From: Alphaproteobacteria bacterium
GTDB taxonomy: Bacteria > Pseudomonadota > Alphaproteobacteria > Sphingomonadales > Sphingomonadaceae
NCBI GenBank assembly: GCA_018828205.1
Contig: JAHJWA010000295.1
Span: forward strand, 1-11,206
Length of the DNA stretch: 11,206 bases
Reading direction: 5' to 3'
A model generated the notes under the pieces. That model saw only the letters and a program-made list of their open reading frames with translations. It ran no database searches and was not told the origin of the DNA. The translations under genes were made by a program, and so were the position numbers. Position 1 is the first letter of the stretch, and every line of letters begins with the position of its first letter. Shown piece by piece: positions 1 through 5,286 of the stretch.

Positions 1-1
1 C

Positions 2-118
2 CAGGTCCGCCAGGTCAAGCCGCACACCAATGGCGAATGCTTCCTGGTGCTCGACAGCGGGGCCGAGGTGAAGGTCAGCCGCAGCTACCGCGACGTGGTG
101 GCGCGCTTCGTGCACTAG
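2..118 (+). CDS. LytTR-family DNA-binding regulator, C-terminal end only
   Basis: Only the last 38 codons are present; the gene begins before the window and ends at a TAG. The residues include KPHTNGECFLVLDSG, then EVKVSRSYRDVVARFV and a final His. This resembles the end of a LytTR DNA-binding domain: a beta-strand region followed by a basic S-R-S/T-Y/F motif and a final helix. LytTR proteins are transcription regulators, often response regulators paired with a sensor kinase; in Sphingomonadales some instead carry membrane segments at the N-terminus. Which type this is cannot be told from the fragment. The gene is convergent with the next gene, only 10 bases away. The family call is fairly good for such a short piece. 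Confidence 0.66.
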   Translation, partial: QVRQVKPHTNGECFLVLDSGAEVKVSRSYRDVVARFVH

Positions 119-128
119 GTCAGGCAAT

Positions 129-560
129 CTAGAACGGGAGCGGCGAGATGTCCGGATCAACCCATCCGCGGCGCGCCACCACGCTGAACAGCACTTCCCG
201 GCTCCAATGGGCCAGGAGCCAATCCGGGCTTCCGAGCCTGGACGCCATGAGCGAGGACAGCACAGCCTGGAGCGGCACCTCGCCCGGATAGCCGGCCAGA
301 TGATGGGCCGCTGCCCGCATCGATGCCAGAGTGATGGTGTGATGGTAGCCGCTGGTCTCGGTATTGGGGGTCTCGGTCGCGTCGTTGTAGCGACGGATGA
401 GTGTGCGGATCGCTTCGGGGCGGGTAAGCCCGGGGCGATAGCGACACAGCCACAAGGCGGCGGCGAAGTGACCTTCGTGGGTCCAGTCGCTTTTTGGCAA
501 AGTCCGGTTGATCACGCCCAATGCGACCCGTTCGATAGCAGGATCGGTCGTTAGAAACAT
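129..560 (-). CDS. Conserved uncharacterised protein (W-T-H-x-x-H and Y-H-x-T-I-T motifs)
   Basis: A 143-residue protein of unknown function. It has no signal peptide or membrane segment, so it is probably cytoplasmic. Visible landmarks are WTHEGHF at residues 26-32, a helical stretch with IRRYND at 55-60, GYHHTIT at 71-77, and SREVLFSVVARRGWVDPD at 120-137. From memory, this resembles a widespread bacterial family of unknown function with an F/W-x-H-x-x-H motif, a Y/H-H-x-T-I-T motif and a C-terminal R-x-x-W-x-x-P-D motif. The clustered histidines could bind a metal, but that is only a guess. I chose the ATG at 560 because GAGGA and AAGGAG lie just upstream. The open frame continues upstream to 836, but that part reads as low-complexity, non-coding sequence. 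A hairpin with a T-tail lies about 40 bases upstream of the start. Confidence 0.82.
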   Translation of the reverse strand: MFLTTDPAIERVALGVINRTLPKSDWTHEGHFAAALWLCRYRPGLTRPEAIRTLIRRYNDATETPNTETSGYHHTITLASMRAAAHHLAGYPGEVPLQAVLSSLMASRLGSPDWLLAHWSREVLFSVVARRGWVDPDISPLPF

Positions 561-593
561 GCTCCTTGTCCTCGAAGAAGGGCCCAACCAGCA

Positions 594-619
594 TAGAAAC
601 CCCGCCGGCCGGGCGGGGT
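594..619 (-). terminator. Hairpin with short T-tail upstream of the 143-aa gene (terminator or attenuator)
   Basis: ACCCCGCC pairs with GGCGGGGT (8 perfect base pairs, 5-base loop) and on the minus strand is followed by TTCT, giving a T-run of GTTTCT at the stem base. It resembles an intrinsic terminator. No minus-strand gene ends just upstream of it, and it lies about 40 bases before the ATG at 560. That makes it either the end of a small transcript or a leader attenuator. Confidence 0.42.
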
Positions 620-741
620 GATAGCGAAAATGGTTCTGGATGCTTGGTCTGGCTATCCTATGAACCGCACGCGCGCACGAACACCGCCGAAAAAATGCGG
701 CGCTGTTGTTGGCTTCCTGCGATTGCACACAGCATGGCGAA

Positions 742-770
742 TATTTAGCGCCTGGCCCTGCGCGGTTCAA
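742..770 (-). promoter_or_regulatory. Possible sigma-70-type promoter for the 143-aa gene or a small RNA
   Basis: On the minus strand there is a TTGAAC (770-765), a 17-base spacer and TAAATA (747-742). This is one of the few AT-rich hexamers in the gap. Transcription would start near 735 and run leftward through the hairpin at 619-599 into the gene starting at 560. The match to the -35 and -10 consensus is partial, so this is a tentative call. Confidence 0.3.
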
Positions 771-905
771 TTCGTTTTCAGCCCCCCGGTCTGGCGGCGC
801 GGCAGTCATGGCTCTCTGTTCGCGCAGCAAATCCACCCATCTCGGACCATGGATTCGTCACGATCGCCTCCTGCCCCTGAGAGCAGTGCTTCGGCGTTCA
901 GGATG

Positions 906-936
906 TTCGAGACAGACCTCGAAGAACCGAGGTTTT
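906..936 (+). terminator. Terminator-like hairpin with an overlapping alternative hairpin
   Basis: ACCTCG (916-921) pairs with CGAGGT (928-933), followed by TTT, which looks like a small intrinsic terminator on the plus strand. The left arm also takes part in a second possible hairpin, TTCGAG (906-911) with CTCGAA (918-923). The two cannot form together, as in an attenuator. The stems are only 6 bp, so chance is a real possibility. It lies 43 bases before the UVR gene. Confidence 0.28.
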
Positions 937-978
937 CGCGCGATGGGACCAGAGCTCACGCAAATGCGTTGAGTAGCT

Positions 979-1251
979 ATGAGCAAGACGATCGAGGATC
1001 TCCAAAGCCAAATGGAAGCGGCGGCGCGCGCTCTCGATTTCGAGGAGGCCGGGCGAATCCGCGACCGCATCAATCTGATGCGGGGCGGCGCTGACGCCGC
1101 GGAGGCCGCACAGGCCGACACCTCGGGTCTGGTGCGCCAGCAGCCGGGCGCCATGGGGCTGGGCACGAGCAGACAACGACCGGTTCCTCCGCCGAACTGG
1201 AAACCACCGCCCAAGCCCGATCTCAATACATCCGGCCGGAAGCGCAAGTAA
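979..1251 (+). CDS. Small UvrB/UvrC (UVR) motif-containing protein
   Basis: A 90-residue cytoplasmic protein. Residues 8-36 (LQSQMEAAARALDFEEAGRI and on through RDRINLM) match the UVR motif, a helical hairpin with which UvrB and UvrC contact each other in nucleotide excision repair. There is no helicase or nuclease domain, so it is not UvrB or UvrC itself. The second half is Pro- and basic-rich: QQPGAMGLGTS at 44-54, PPPNWKPPPKPD at 70-81, and a final GRKRK. Such stand-alone UVR proteins occur in alphaproteobacteria; their job is not known to me. A TGA at 970-972 blocks the frame just upstream, which makes the ATG at 979 the first usable start. Only a weak ribosome site (TTGAG) is visible. 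nadC follows 162 bases later. Confidence 0.85.
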   Translation: MSKTIEDLQSQMEAAARALDFEEAGRIRDRINLMRGGADAAEAAQADTSGLVRQQPGAMGLGTSRQRPVPPPNWKPPPKPDLNTSGRKRK

Positions 1252-1413
1252 GGATCGGCGTCGAAGGCCCCGTTGCCTGCCCAGCTCGCCGAAGCTGAGG
1301 CGGTGGAACGGCAAGCCCCTGGCAAACTCCTCGAAGCCGCCGGTCGACAAGACCTGCGGGCCCCGCGCTTCGCCGCACTTGAGCCCACCGCCAATCTGCG
1401 CCACTCCGCCTGC

Positions 1414-2277
1414 ATGACCATCTTCACCCTTCCCGGTTTCGACCTGGCCGCATTCGTCCGCTCCACGCTGGCCGAGGATCTGGGCGAGGGCATGCCCGGC
1501 GGCGGGCGCGATGTGACCAGCCAGAGCGTGATCCCCGAAGACGCGCGCTTTTCGGGGGTTATGGACAGCCGCGATCCGATCGTCGTTGCCGGGCTGCCGG
1601 TCGCGGCGGCCTTCTTCCGCGCACTCGACCCGGAAATGGCAATCGAAGCGCTGGTGGCGGAGGGCGATGAGGTGCCTGCCGGGACCGAGCTGATGCGGCT
1701 CTCGGGCGATGCCCGCGCGATGCTGACCGCCGAGCGCGCCGCGCTCAACACCGTCCAGCATCTCTCGGGCATAGCGACGCTGGTGCGCGACTATGTCCGC
1801 GCGATGGACAATCCCGCCTGCACGCTGCTCGACACGCGCAAGACGCTGCCCGGGCTGCGCCATCTCGAGAAATACGCCACCCGCATGGGCGGCGCTTCGA
1901 ACCACCGCATGGGGCTGTGGGATGCGGCGATGATCAAGGACAACCACGTCGCGGTCGCGGGCTCGGTGGGCGAGGCGGTTCGCCGCGCGGTCGCGGCAGG
2001 GGTCGAAGAGATCATCTGCGAGGTCGATCGGCTCGACCAGATCGAACCGGCGCTCGCGGCGGGCGCGACGCGGCTGCTGCTCGACAATATGGACCCGCCC
2101 GCGCTGCGCGAGGCGGTGGCGCTGGTCGCGGGACGGGTGCCGACCGAGGCCAGCGGCGGGATCGATCTCGGCACCATTCGCGCCAAGGCGGCGACCGGGG
2201 TGGACTATGTCTCGGTCGGGCGGCTGACGCAGAGCGCGCCCGCGGCGGATATCGGGCTGGATTTCACCCCGCTATGA
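1414..2277 (+). CDS. nadC: Nicotinate-nucleotide diphosphorylase (carboxylating), quinolinate phosphoribosyltransferase
   Basis: This enzyme converts quinolinate and PRPP to nicotinate mononucleotide, CO2 and pyrophosphate in de novo NAD synthesis. The 287 residues are the usual family length. Visible signatures are AERAALNTVQHLSGIAT (106-122), DTRKTLPGLRHLEKYA (140-155), NHRMGL (163-168), IKDNH (174-178), EVD (203-205), LLDNM (222-226), EASGGI (245-250) and GVDYVSVGRLTQSAP (262-276). Together these form the alpha/beta barrel substrate-binding residues, and none of the expected ones is missing. The frame is open back to a TTG at 1273, but the 47 extra residues do not look like NadC, so I start at the ATG at 1414; no strong ribosome site precedes it. 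nadA and nadB are not neighbours here. The RNase T2 gene follows after 24 bases. Confidence 0.96.
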   Translation: MTIFTLPGFDLAAFVRSTLAEDLGEGMPGGGRDVTSQSVIPEDARFSGVMDSRDPIVVAGLPVAAAFFRALDPEMAIEALVAEGDEVPAGTELMRLSGDARAMLTAERAALNTVQHLSGIATLVRDYVRAMDNPACTLLDTRKTLPGLRHLEKYATRMGGASNHRMGLWDAAMIKDNHVAVAGSVGEAVRRAVAAGVEEIICEVDRLDQIEPALAAGATRLLLDNMDPPALREAVALVAGRVPTEASGGIDLGTIRAKAATGVDYVSVGRLTQSAPAADIGLDFTPL

Positions 2278-2301
2278 GTCGGGCGCTGTGACCTGCGCGC
2301 C

Positions 2302-3000
2302 GTGATCCGCGCGGCGGTGCCCCTGCTGCTGCTCGCCTGCGCCAGTCCGCTCGCCGCGCAGGCCTATCAGTGCCGGGTTCCGGCGACTGCGACAGCGCCG
2401 GAGATCCGCCCCGACGGCCCGGTCCGCACCGCGCCCACAACCGGCTATACGATGGCGCTGAGCTGGTCGCCCGAGTTCTGCAAGCCGCGCGCGGGCCAGC
2501 GGGCCCATACGCGGCAGTGTTCGGGGCGCGAGGGGCGATTCGGCCTGGTGCTGCACGGGCTGTGGCCGCACAGCGCGCGCTTCTGGCCGCAATGGTGCCC
2601 GACCAGCGAGCGACCCACCGGAGCGCAGCTCGCCGGGCAGATGTGCCGCAGCCCCTCGGCGCGGCTGGTGGCGCGGCAATGGGCCCAGCACGGCGCCTGC
2701 ATGGCGCACACACCGCGAACCTATTTGCGGGTCAGCAATATCCTGTTCGATTCGCTGCGCTGGCCCGATCTCGACCGCTTGTCGCGCAAACAGGCGCTGA
2801 CCGCAGGCGATCTGCGCGAGGTCTTCGTCGCCGCGAACCGCGGCTGGCGCAAGGATGCGGTGGGGATCAAGGCGACTGCGCGCGGCTGGCTGGAGGAAAT
2901 TCGGCTGTGCTACGACCGAAGGTTCCGGCCCACCGCTTGCGATTCGCAGCGCTTCGGGCCCGCGGACGATGCTGCACTGAACATCTGGCGCGGGCTCTGA
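2302..3000 (+). CDS. Secreted ribonuclease T2 family protein with altered active-site motif
   Basis: A 232-residue RNase T2 family protein, expected to cleave single-stranded RNA in the periplasm or outside the cell. A signal peptide is clear (MIRAAVPLLLLACASPLAAQA, cut likely after residue 21). Family landmarks are GYTMALSWSPEFC (48-60), the first active-site motif LHGLWP (84-89, His85), and the second motif QWAQHGAC (126-133, His130). The usual second motif is H-E-W-x-K-H-G-T-C; here Arg125, Gln126 and Gln129 replace the expected His, Glu and Lys. Eight cysteines would allow four disulfides. The start is a GTG, 24 bases after the nadC stop; the upstream frame is closed by that same stop, and no ATG exists near it. 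The two genes may be co-transcribed. The 3' end touches tadA's stop codon. Confidence 0.88.
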   Translation: MIRAAVPLLLLACASPLAAQAYQCRVPATATAPEIRPDGPVRTAPTTGYTMALSWSPEFCKPRAGQRAHTRQCSGREGRFGLVLHGLWPHSARFWPQWCPTSERPTGAQLAGQMCRSPSARLVARQWAQHGACMAHTPRTYLRVSNILFDSLRWPDLDRLSRKQALTAGDLREVFVAANRGWRKDAVGIKATARGWLEEIRLCYDRRFRPTACDSQRFGPADDAALNIWRGL

Positions 3001-3450
3001 CTAGCGCCGCTCCCTGAAGAAGGCGCGCAGCAGTTCGGCAGCCTCCTGCTCGGCGATACCGGCGTAGACCTCGGGCCGGTGCAGGCATTGCGGGTGATCG
3101 AACACGCGCGCGCCGTGCTCGACCCCGCCGCCCTTGGGATCGGGGGCGGCGTAATAGAGCTTGGCGATCCGGGCGTGGGCGATGGCTCCCGCGCACATCG
3201 CGCAGGGTTCGAGCGTCACCCAGAGTTCGCAATCGGTCAGCCGTTCCTGGCCAAGGTGGGCGGCGGCGGCGCGGATCGCGGCGATCTCCGCATGCGCGGT
3301 CGGATCGTGGTCGCCTCGCGGGCTGTTGCCGCCCCGACCGACGATGCGGCCGTCTTTGACGACGACCGCACCGATCGGGACTTCGCCGGCGAGGCCGGCG
3401 GCGCGCGCCATGTCGAGCGCGCGATCCATATGCTGCCGGCCGAACACCAC
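3001..3450 (-). CDS. tadA: tRNA adenosine(34) deaminase
   Basis: TadA deaminates A34 to inosine in the tRNA-Arg(ACG) anticodon, letting one tRNA read CGU, CGC and CGA. The zinc and catalytic motifs are intact: PTAHAEI (50-56, His53 and Glu55) and LEPCAMCAGA (80-89, Cys83 and Cys86). GEVPIGAVVV (22-31) and the Asn at 42 also match the family, as does the tail ending LRAFFRERR. I prefer the GTG at 3450, since AAGGAAGG lies upstream at normal spacing, giving 149 residues. A second GTG (3447) or the ATG at 3429 (142 residues) are alternatives. The frame runs open to 3615, but that portion is the shadow of the lipoprotein gene. It lies 43 bases downstream of that lipoprotein and could be co-transcribed with it. 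Confidence 0.94.
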   Translation of the reverse strand: MVFGRQHMDRALDMARAAGLAGEVPIGAVVVKDGRIVGRGGNSPRGDHDPTAHAEIAAIRAAAAHLGQERLTDCELWVTLEPCAMCAGAIAHARIAKLYYAAPDPKGGGVEHGARVFDHPQCLHRPEVYAGIAEQEAAELLRAFFRERR

Positions 3451-3493
3451 GGGCCTTCCTTCTGGGGGGCCGGGTGCCGGACCGGCGACAGGC

Positions 3494-3742
3494 TTACTCG
3501 TCGCCGGTGGCGGGCTCGCCTTCGGCGTCGGGCTGCGTGACGTCGACATCGAGCGTCGGCACTTCAACGGTGTCGGTGCCGGTCTCGACCTGGACATCCA
3601 CGGGCTCGACGTCATATTCGGGCATGTTGCCTTCTTCGACGTTCACTTCGGGCATGCTGCCTTCTTCGGTCTGGTCGACATCGCAAGCCGCGAGGCTCAG
3701 CGCCGAACCGGCGAGAATGGCTACGGAAAAGAACTTGTTCAT
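3494..3742 (-). CDS. Small acidic lipoprotein with a tandem repeat
   Basis: An 82-residue predicted lipoprotein. The N-terminus is a lipoprotein signal (MNKFFSVAILAGSALSLAAC) with lipobox LAAC and Cys20 as the lipid-attached residue. The mature part of about 62 residues is strongly acidic, with no aromatic core beyond a single Tyr, and is probably disordered. It contains a 10-residue tandem repeat, EEGSMPEVNV then EEGNMPEYDV (26-45), encoded by two 30-bp DNA repeats at 3608-3637 and 3638-3667. The start has a good ribosome site, AAGGAG with 6 bases to the ATG. Short acidic lipoproteins with this type of leader are, as far as I recall, common in Erythrobacteraceae; no function is known to me. 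It is divergent from rpmB. Confidence 0.82.
   Translation of the reverse strand: MNKFFSVAILAGSALSLAACDVDQTEEGSMPEVNVEEGNMPEYDVEPVDVQVETGTDTVEVPTLDVDVTQPDAEGEPATGDE
3608..3667. repeat. Two-copy 30-bp tandem repeat within the lipoprotein gene
   Basis: The copies at 3608-3637 and 3638-3667 align without gaps and differ at 5 of 30 positions. Both share the core TTCGGGCATG and end GCCTTCTTC. The repeat is in frame and yields the two EEG-x-MPE-x-x-V units of the lipoprotein. It probably arose by slippage and could vary in number between strains. Confidence 0.8.
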
Positions 3743-3764
3743 CAGACTCTCCTTGGTGACGATC

Positions 3765-3792
3765 TTCGGCTAGAGACGGTCGCAGGGCTTGG
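3765..3792 (-). promoter_or_regulatory. Possible promoter of the acidic lipoprotein gene
   Basis: On the minus strand, TTGCCA is followed after 17 bases by TAGCCG, ending about 25 bases before the lipoprotein ATG at 3742. The -35 hexamer is good (5 of 6 matches to TTGACA); the -10 hexamer is weak. This may still be acceptable in GC-rich alphaproteobacteria, but the call is tentative. Confidence 0.28.
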
Positions 3793-3809
3793 CAAGATCA
3801 AACCCCGCC

Positions 3810-3838
3810 TTGACGATTCGCAAGCCCGGCGCTAAGCG
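3810..3838 (+). promoter_or_regulatory. Possible promoter of rpmB
   Basis: TTGACG (3810-3815) is followed by a 17-base spacer and TAAGCG (3833-3838) upstream of the L28 gene. The -35 hexamer matches 5 of 6 consensus bases and the -10 is weak. It leaves a leader of about 75 bases before the ATG at 3920. The call is tentative. Confidence 0.32.
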
Positions 3839-3919
3839 CGCCGCTTTCCGGGACAGGCCGGTTCTGTACAGTCACCGCGAGCCCAAGCTCTGCGGCAACA
3901 ATCGAATGAGAGATTTATC

Positions 3920-4219
3920 ATGTCGCGCATCTGCGAACTGACGGGCAAGGGCCGACAGGTCGGCCACAATGTGAGCCACGCCAACAACAAGACCAAGAAG
4001 GTCTTCCTGCCCAACCTCCAGAACGTCACGCTGATGAGCGAGAGACTGGACCGCAGCTTCAAGTTCCGCGTCTCGACGCAGGGCCTGCGTTCGGTCGAGC
4101 ACAATGGCGGGCTCGACAACTGGCTGCTCAAGACCAGCGACATCAAGCTCAGCGATCGCGCGCTCAAGGTGAAGCGCGAGCTGAAGAAGGCGGCTTCCGC
4201 CACTGCCGAAGCCGCCTAA
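3920..4219 (+). CDS. rpmB: 50S ribosomal protein L28 (bL28)
   Basis: L28 is a small basic protein of the large ribosomal subunit. The sequence opens MSRICELTGKGRQVGHNVSH, followed by NNKTKKVFLPNLQ and SFKFRVSTQGLRSVEHNGGL, all typical of the family. It is 99 residues, longer than the 78 of E. coli but normal for alphaproteobacteria, which carry a C-terminal helical extension; here the end is Lys- and Ala-rich (KRELKKAASATAEAA). A purine-rich GAGAGA precedes the ATG by about 6 bases. The gene stands alone, not next to rpmG, and has its own strong terminator downstream. It is divergent from the small lipoprotein gene. Confidence 0.97.
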   Translation: MSRICELTGKGRQVGHNVSHANNKTKKVFLPNLQNVTLMSERLDRSFKFRVSTQGLRSVEHNGGLDNWLLKTSDIKLSDRALKVKRELKKAASATAEAA

Positions 4220-4248
4220 GCGCGCTTCAAGCCAGTTCGGTTCAGCTG

Positions 4249-4279
4249 AAGGGCGTGCGGATGCTTCCGCGCGCCCTTT
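4249..4279 (+). terminator. Intrinsic terminator after rpmB
   Basis: AAGGGCG (4249-4255) pairs with CGCCCTT (4272-4278), and GCGGA (4257-4261) with TCCGC (4266-4270). A single T-G pair sits between the two stems and the loop is the four bases TGCT. The stem is followed by a further T, so the T-run is short (TTT). It starts 30 bases after the rpmB stop. On the opposite strand the same stem could block the incoming four-gene transcript, but that side has no T-run. Confidence 0.8.
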
Positions 4280-4291
4280 CGCGTGGGCGCG

Positions 4292-5266
4292 CTAGGGGCG
4301 CCAGTCGAGCGCGACCAGCAGCGTGCGCTGCAGCCCGCTGAGATTGTCGTCCGAGATCAGCCACAGCCGCGCTGCGCCGGTCTGCCCGGCGGCCGCAACC
4401 GCCAGGCCCTCGTAATTCTCCTGCGGGACGGCCTCGGGCAGCGGGATCACACGCTCGGGCTTCCATAGGCCGCCCGCTTCGATCCTCTCGGGATCGAGCA
4501 CCGCGATCGCGCTGCCGAAGCGGGGCGGGAGATACCATTCGACGCTGCGCAGCAGCACCAGCACCGTGCCATCGGCGAGCTGGGCCATGTCGACCGGCCG
4601 CATGCCGCCGGGTGCGGCGAAAGCGAAGCCCACGCCTTGCTCGCCCGATGTCGGATCGCCGGCAAAGAGCACCGCACGGTGGCCTTCGGCGGCCGAACGC
4701 CGGCTCACCTCGGCCAGGACGAGAAAGCGTCCGTCGGCGAGCCGGACCATCGCTTCGGGCCCGCCATTGCCCCGCCAGCGCTGCATTTTGACGGGGGTCA
4801 CCCGCCCCAGCCGCGCGAGACCGGGCGAATAGCGCTCGATCGCATTGCTGCTCTCATAGGCACCCCAGATCGTCCCGCTCGCGCGATCCAGCGTCAGCGC
4901 CTCGAGATCGGCATCGCGCTTGTCGCGCCCCTCGGTGACCGCGAGTTCGGGATAGCGCCCGCTCATCCCCGCCGTGCCGGGATCGTCGATCCCGAGCAGC
5001 GTTCCGGTGTCGCTGCCCGCGAGCAGTGACCCGTCCGACAACGCGATCAGCGCCGAATAGCCGCCGAAATCGCGGGTTTCGCTCTCGAGATGCCAGACCC
5101 CCACGAGCGCCAGCGGCGAGCCTGCCATGGCCGCAGCGGGGTCGCCCCGCGCTACCATCTCGGCGGTGACGGGCGCAGAGGGATCGATCGGCAGAATGGC
5201 CGCCCGGCTCCAGGTCAGCACCAGCATCCCCGCCGCGAAGGCGCTCACCACAATCGTCCGGCGCAT
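4292..5266 (-). CDS. Phytase-like (esterase-like activity of phytase) family protein
   Basis: A 324-residue predicted exported protein with a beta-propeller-like fold. Motifs that fit the phytase-like family (Pfam 'Esterase-like activity of phytase') are FGGYSAL (67-73), DADLEALTLD (118-127), GNGGPEAMVRL (167-177), NYEGLAV (284-290) and WLISDDN (302-308). The substrate is unknown; the family name does not prove phytase activity. The N-terminus (MRRTIVVSAFAAGMLVLTWS) is a hydrophobic signal peptide or anchor without a lipobox cysteine. I start at the ATG at 5266 because GGAG lies 7 bases upstream and the signal begins there; the frame is open further but overlaps the M23 gene. It starts 20 bases after the M23 stop and is the last gene of the run, ending just before the rpmB terminator. 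Confidence 0.86.
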   Translation of the reverse strand: MRRTIVVSAFAAGMLVLTWSRAAILPIDPSAPVTAEMVARGDPAAAMAGSPLALVGVWHLESETRDFGGYSALIALSDGSLLAGSDTGTLLGIDDPGTAGMSGRYPELAVTEGRDKRDADLEALTLDRASGTIWGAYESSNAIERYSPGLARLGRVTPVKMQRWRGNGGPEAMVRLADGRFLVLAEVSRRSAAEGHRAVLFAGDPTSGEQGVGFAFAAPGGMRPVDMAQLADGTVLVLLRSVEWYLPPRFGSAIAVLDPERIEAGGLWKPERVIPLPEAVPQENYEGLAVAAAGQTGAARLWLISDDNLSGLQRTLLVALDWRP

Positions 5267-5286
5267 CGGCGCGCTCCGCTTCGGGA

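Larger units (their letters stand above)
561..978. other. 418-bp divergent intergenic region with hairpins
   Basis: This gap separates the 143-aa gene (-) from the UVR-motif gene (+). It contains no convincing protein gene: open frames crossing it lack family-like sequence and ribosome sites. It holds a possible minus-strand promoter at 742-770, a GC-rich hairpin at 599-619 followed on the minus strand by a short T-run, and a second hairpin with T-tail on the plus strand at 916-936. I found no tRNA-like or SRP-RNA-like sequence. A 25-codon minus-strand frame (735 down to 658) starts at an ATG near the predicted transcription start but has no ribosome site, so I do not call it a gene. Confidence 0.6.

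Noticed and set aside
658..735. 25-codon leader peptide frame on the minus strand
   Set aside because: It begins near a predicted transcription start and has no ribosome site, no run of regulatory codons and no family match; kept only as part of the leader observation.
561..978. tRNA, SRP RNA or other known structural RNA in the large gap
   Set aside because: I looked for T-loop and CCA-like ends and the SRP RNA loop consensus on both strands and found none.
1273..1413. 47-residue N-terminal extension of nadC from a TTG
   Set aside because: The added residues do not resemble NadC, the ATG at 1414 gives the normal family length, and no ribosome site precedes the TTG.
898..1947. Long minus-strand open frame (349 aa) across the UVR and nadC genes
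   Set aside because: It is antisense to two recognisable genes, has no family-like motifs and no ribosome site. A short part (about 1290-1370) has high third-position GC, but GC-rich sequence gives this in antisense frames by default.
3451..3615. N-terminal extension of tadA
   Set aside because: It overlaps the lipoprotein gene in another frame, and its sequence is low-complexity; the GTG at 3450 has a ribosome site and normal TadA length.
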